A stretch of 5,968 bases of DNA from contig CAWEHT010000427.1 of the NCBI GenBank assembly GCA_963808455.1, positions 1 to 5,968 on the forward strand. The letters are read 5' to 3'. The notes under the pieces are model-generated. The model made no database searches. It was not told the DNA's origin and saw nothing but the letters and a program-made list of their open reading frames with translations. The position numbers and the translations under genes are program-made. Within the stretch, counting starts at the first letter, position 1; every line of letters starts with the position of its first letter. This document shows, piece after piece, positions 5,397 through 5,968 of the stretch. The DNA comes from CAWEHT01 sp963808455 (GTDB lineage Bacteria; Chloroflexota; Anaerolineae; CG2-30-64-16).

Positions 5397-5968
5397 ATGC
5401 CCGAGTTGACACCTTATGCTCTGGCCTTTCGCGGCGCGCTGCACCTGGGCACCCGTGGCACCGAGGCCGAGGATGCGGGCCGGTACGTGCCGGCAGACAC
5501 GCTCTTTGCCGCGCTGCTGGCCGCCTGGCGAGAGACTGGCGGGGATGTGGAGGCTTTTGCCGCGCCCTTCCTGGGACCCGAGCCCGACCCGCCCTTCCTG
5601 CTGAGCTCGGCCTTCCCCTACGCGGGGGGCGTGCGTTTCTATCCAGTCCCGGTTGACCTGACGCGGGTCGTCACACGGCCAGCCATCCGCGAGCGTGGCG
5701 AAGAGCCTGAGGGGCACGCGCTACCTTTCGGAGGCGCTGCTGCAAAAGGTCCTGGCCGGGGAGCGGCTGGACGGGTACCTGTACCCCGACGACGAAGCCC
5801 AGGAGCCAGAGGCCGGTCTGGCTTTGCAGGGCGGCGCGCTGTGGCTGACCGCCGGGGAGGCGGAGCTGCTGCCGCCCGGCATGCAGCGCAAGCCCGGGAA
5901 ACTGCGGGCGTTGCGCCATCTGGCCGTGTGGCAGACGAGCCGCGTGCCGCCGCGTAACGGTAGATCGG
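5397..5968 (+). CDS. csm4: Csm4 (Cas5-like), N-terminal part, with frame changes; cut off by the window end
   Basis: Csm4 caps the 5' crRNA handle and anchors Csm1 in the complex. The start at 5397 follows GGGAGGAG (5383-5390). The N-terminus is typical: PYALAFRGALHLGTRG (6-21), YVPADTLFAALLAAW (30-44) and PPFLLSSAFPYAGGVRFYPVP (65-85). Around 5662-5703 the conserved sequence shifts one frame to VAKSLRGTRYLSEALLQKVL and then LWLTAGEAELLP. A further extra base at about 5950 restores RVPRVTVDR, a characteristic Csm4 motif, at the very end of the window. The frame of the start codon stays open only to 5957 and its last 85 or so residues are Arg/Ala/Gly-rich nonsense. The rest of the gene lies beyond 5968. 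Literal translation would give a truncated protein. Confidence 0.9.
5662..5703 (+). other. Frame change 1 in csm4 (apparent extra base)
   Basis: The start-codon frame reads PVPVDLTRVVTRPAIRERG, and the next frame then reads VAKSLRGTRYLSEALL from 5695. An in-frame TGA at 5659-5661 in the second frame means the switch is later than that. The exact base cannot be placed because this linker is poorly conserved. Confidence 0.8.
5947..5953 (+). other. Frame change 2 in csm4 (apparent extra C)
   Basis: The run GTGCCGCCGCGTAACG reads RVPPRNGRS. Dropping one C (for example 5950) gives RVPRVTVDR, the conserved Csm4 motif, ending exactly with the last codon of the window. This rests on nine residues of family knowledge, but the match is close. 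Confidence 0.75.

Noticed and set aside
4537..5409. csm3 taken as a single 290-codon gene starting at 4537 (TTG)
   Set aside because: Its N-terminal 57 or so residues are unlike Csm3, whereas the ATG at 4574 in another frame has a good ribosome-binding site and the conserved TGLHIGG and catalytic-Asp loop. Its tail after about 5317 is also out of frame.

Overview
The window is the 5' part of a type III-A (Csm) CRISPR-Cas interference operon on the + strand of a G+C-rich bacterium, roughly two thirds G+C by eye. The protein style (Csm2 ending in FFEAILAYHKAYGGN, an NE0113-type CARF protein, high G+C) would fit a Chloroflexota or similar, possibly thermophilic, lineage. That assignment is an impression, not a result. 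No CRISPR array, adaptation gene, cas6, csm5 or csm6 is visible here.

Layout: positions 1-371 carry no credible gene but hold a long inverted repeat over a possible promoter (105-169) and a 12-bp perfect palindrome (308-319). Positions 372-1331 encode an unusual regulator-like protein: an N-terminal CARF domain of the NE0113/ring-nuclease type joined to a C-terminal LuxR/GerE-type helix-turn-helix. A 124-nt gap with two competing GC-rich inverted repeats precedes csm1 (cas10, 1456-4026), csm2 (4076-4540), csm3 (4574-5377) and csm4 (5397 to the window end, partial). Each csm gene has its own strong ribosome-binding site.

How the genes work together: Csm3 (backbone and target-RNA cutter), Csm2 (small subunit), Csm4 (5' crRNA-handle cap) and Csm1/Cas10 (HD nuclease plus GGDD cyclic-oligoadenylate synthetase) form the effector complex. 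The visible catalytic residues are intact: HD in Csm1, GGDD in Csm1, and the backbone Asp in Csm3. Cyclic oligoadenylate made by Csm1 would be sensed by the CARF domain of the upstream protein. Because that protein has a DNA-binding domain and no HEPN RNase motif, I infer that the signal feeds into transcription control, perhaps of this same operon, and/or that the protein degrades the signal.

A major oddity is that csm1, csm3 and csm4 are each interrupted by single-base frame changes, six in all by my reading. In csm1 and csm3 they come as compensating pairs. Conserved protein sequence continues across every break in another frame. This looks more like indel errors in the underlying read or assembly than natural decay, but it needs checking. 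csm2 and the CARF-HTH gene appear intact.
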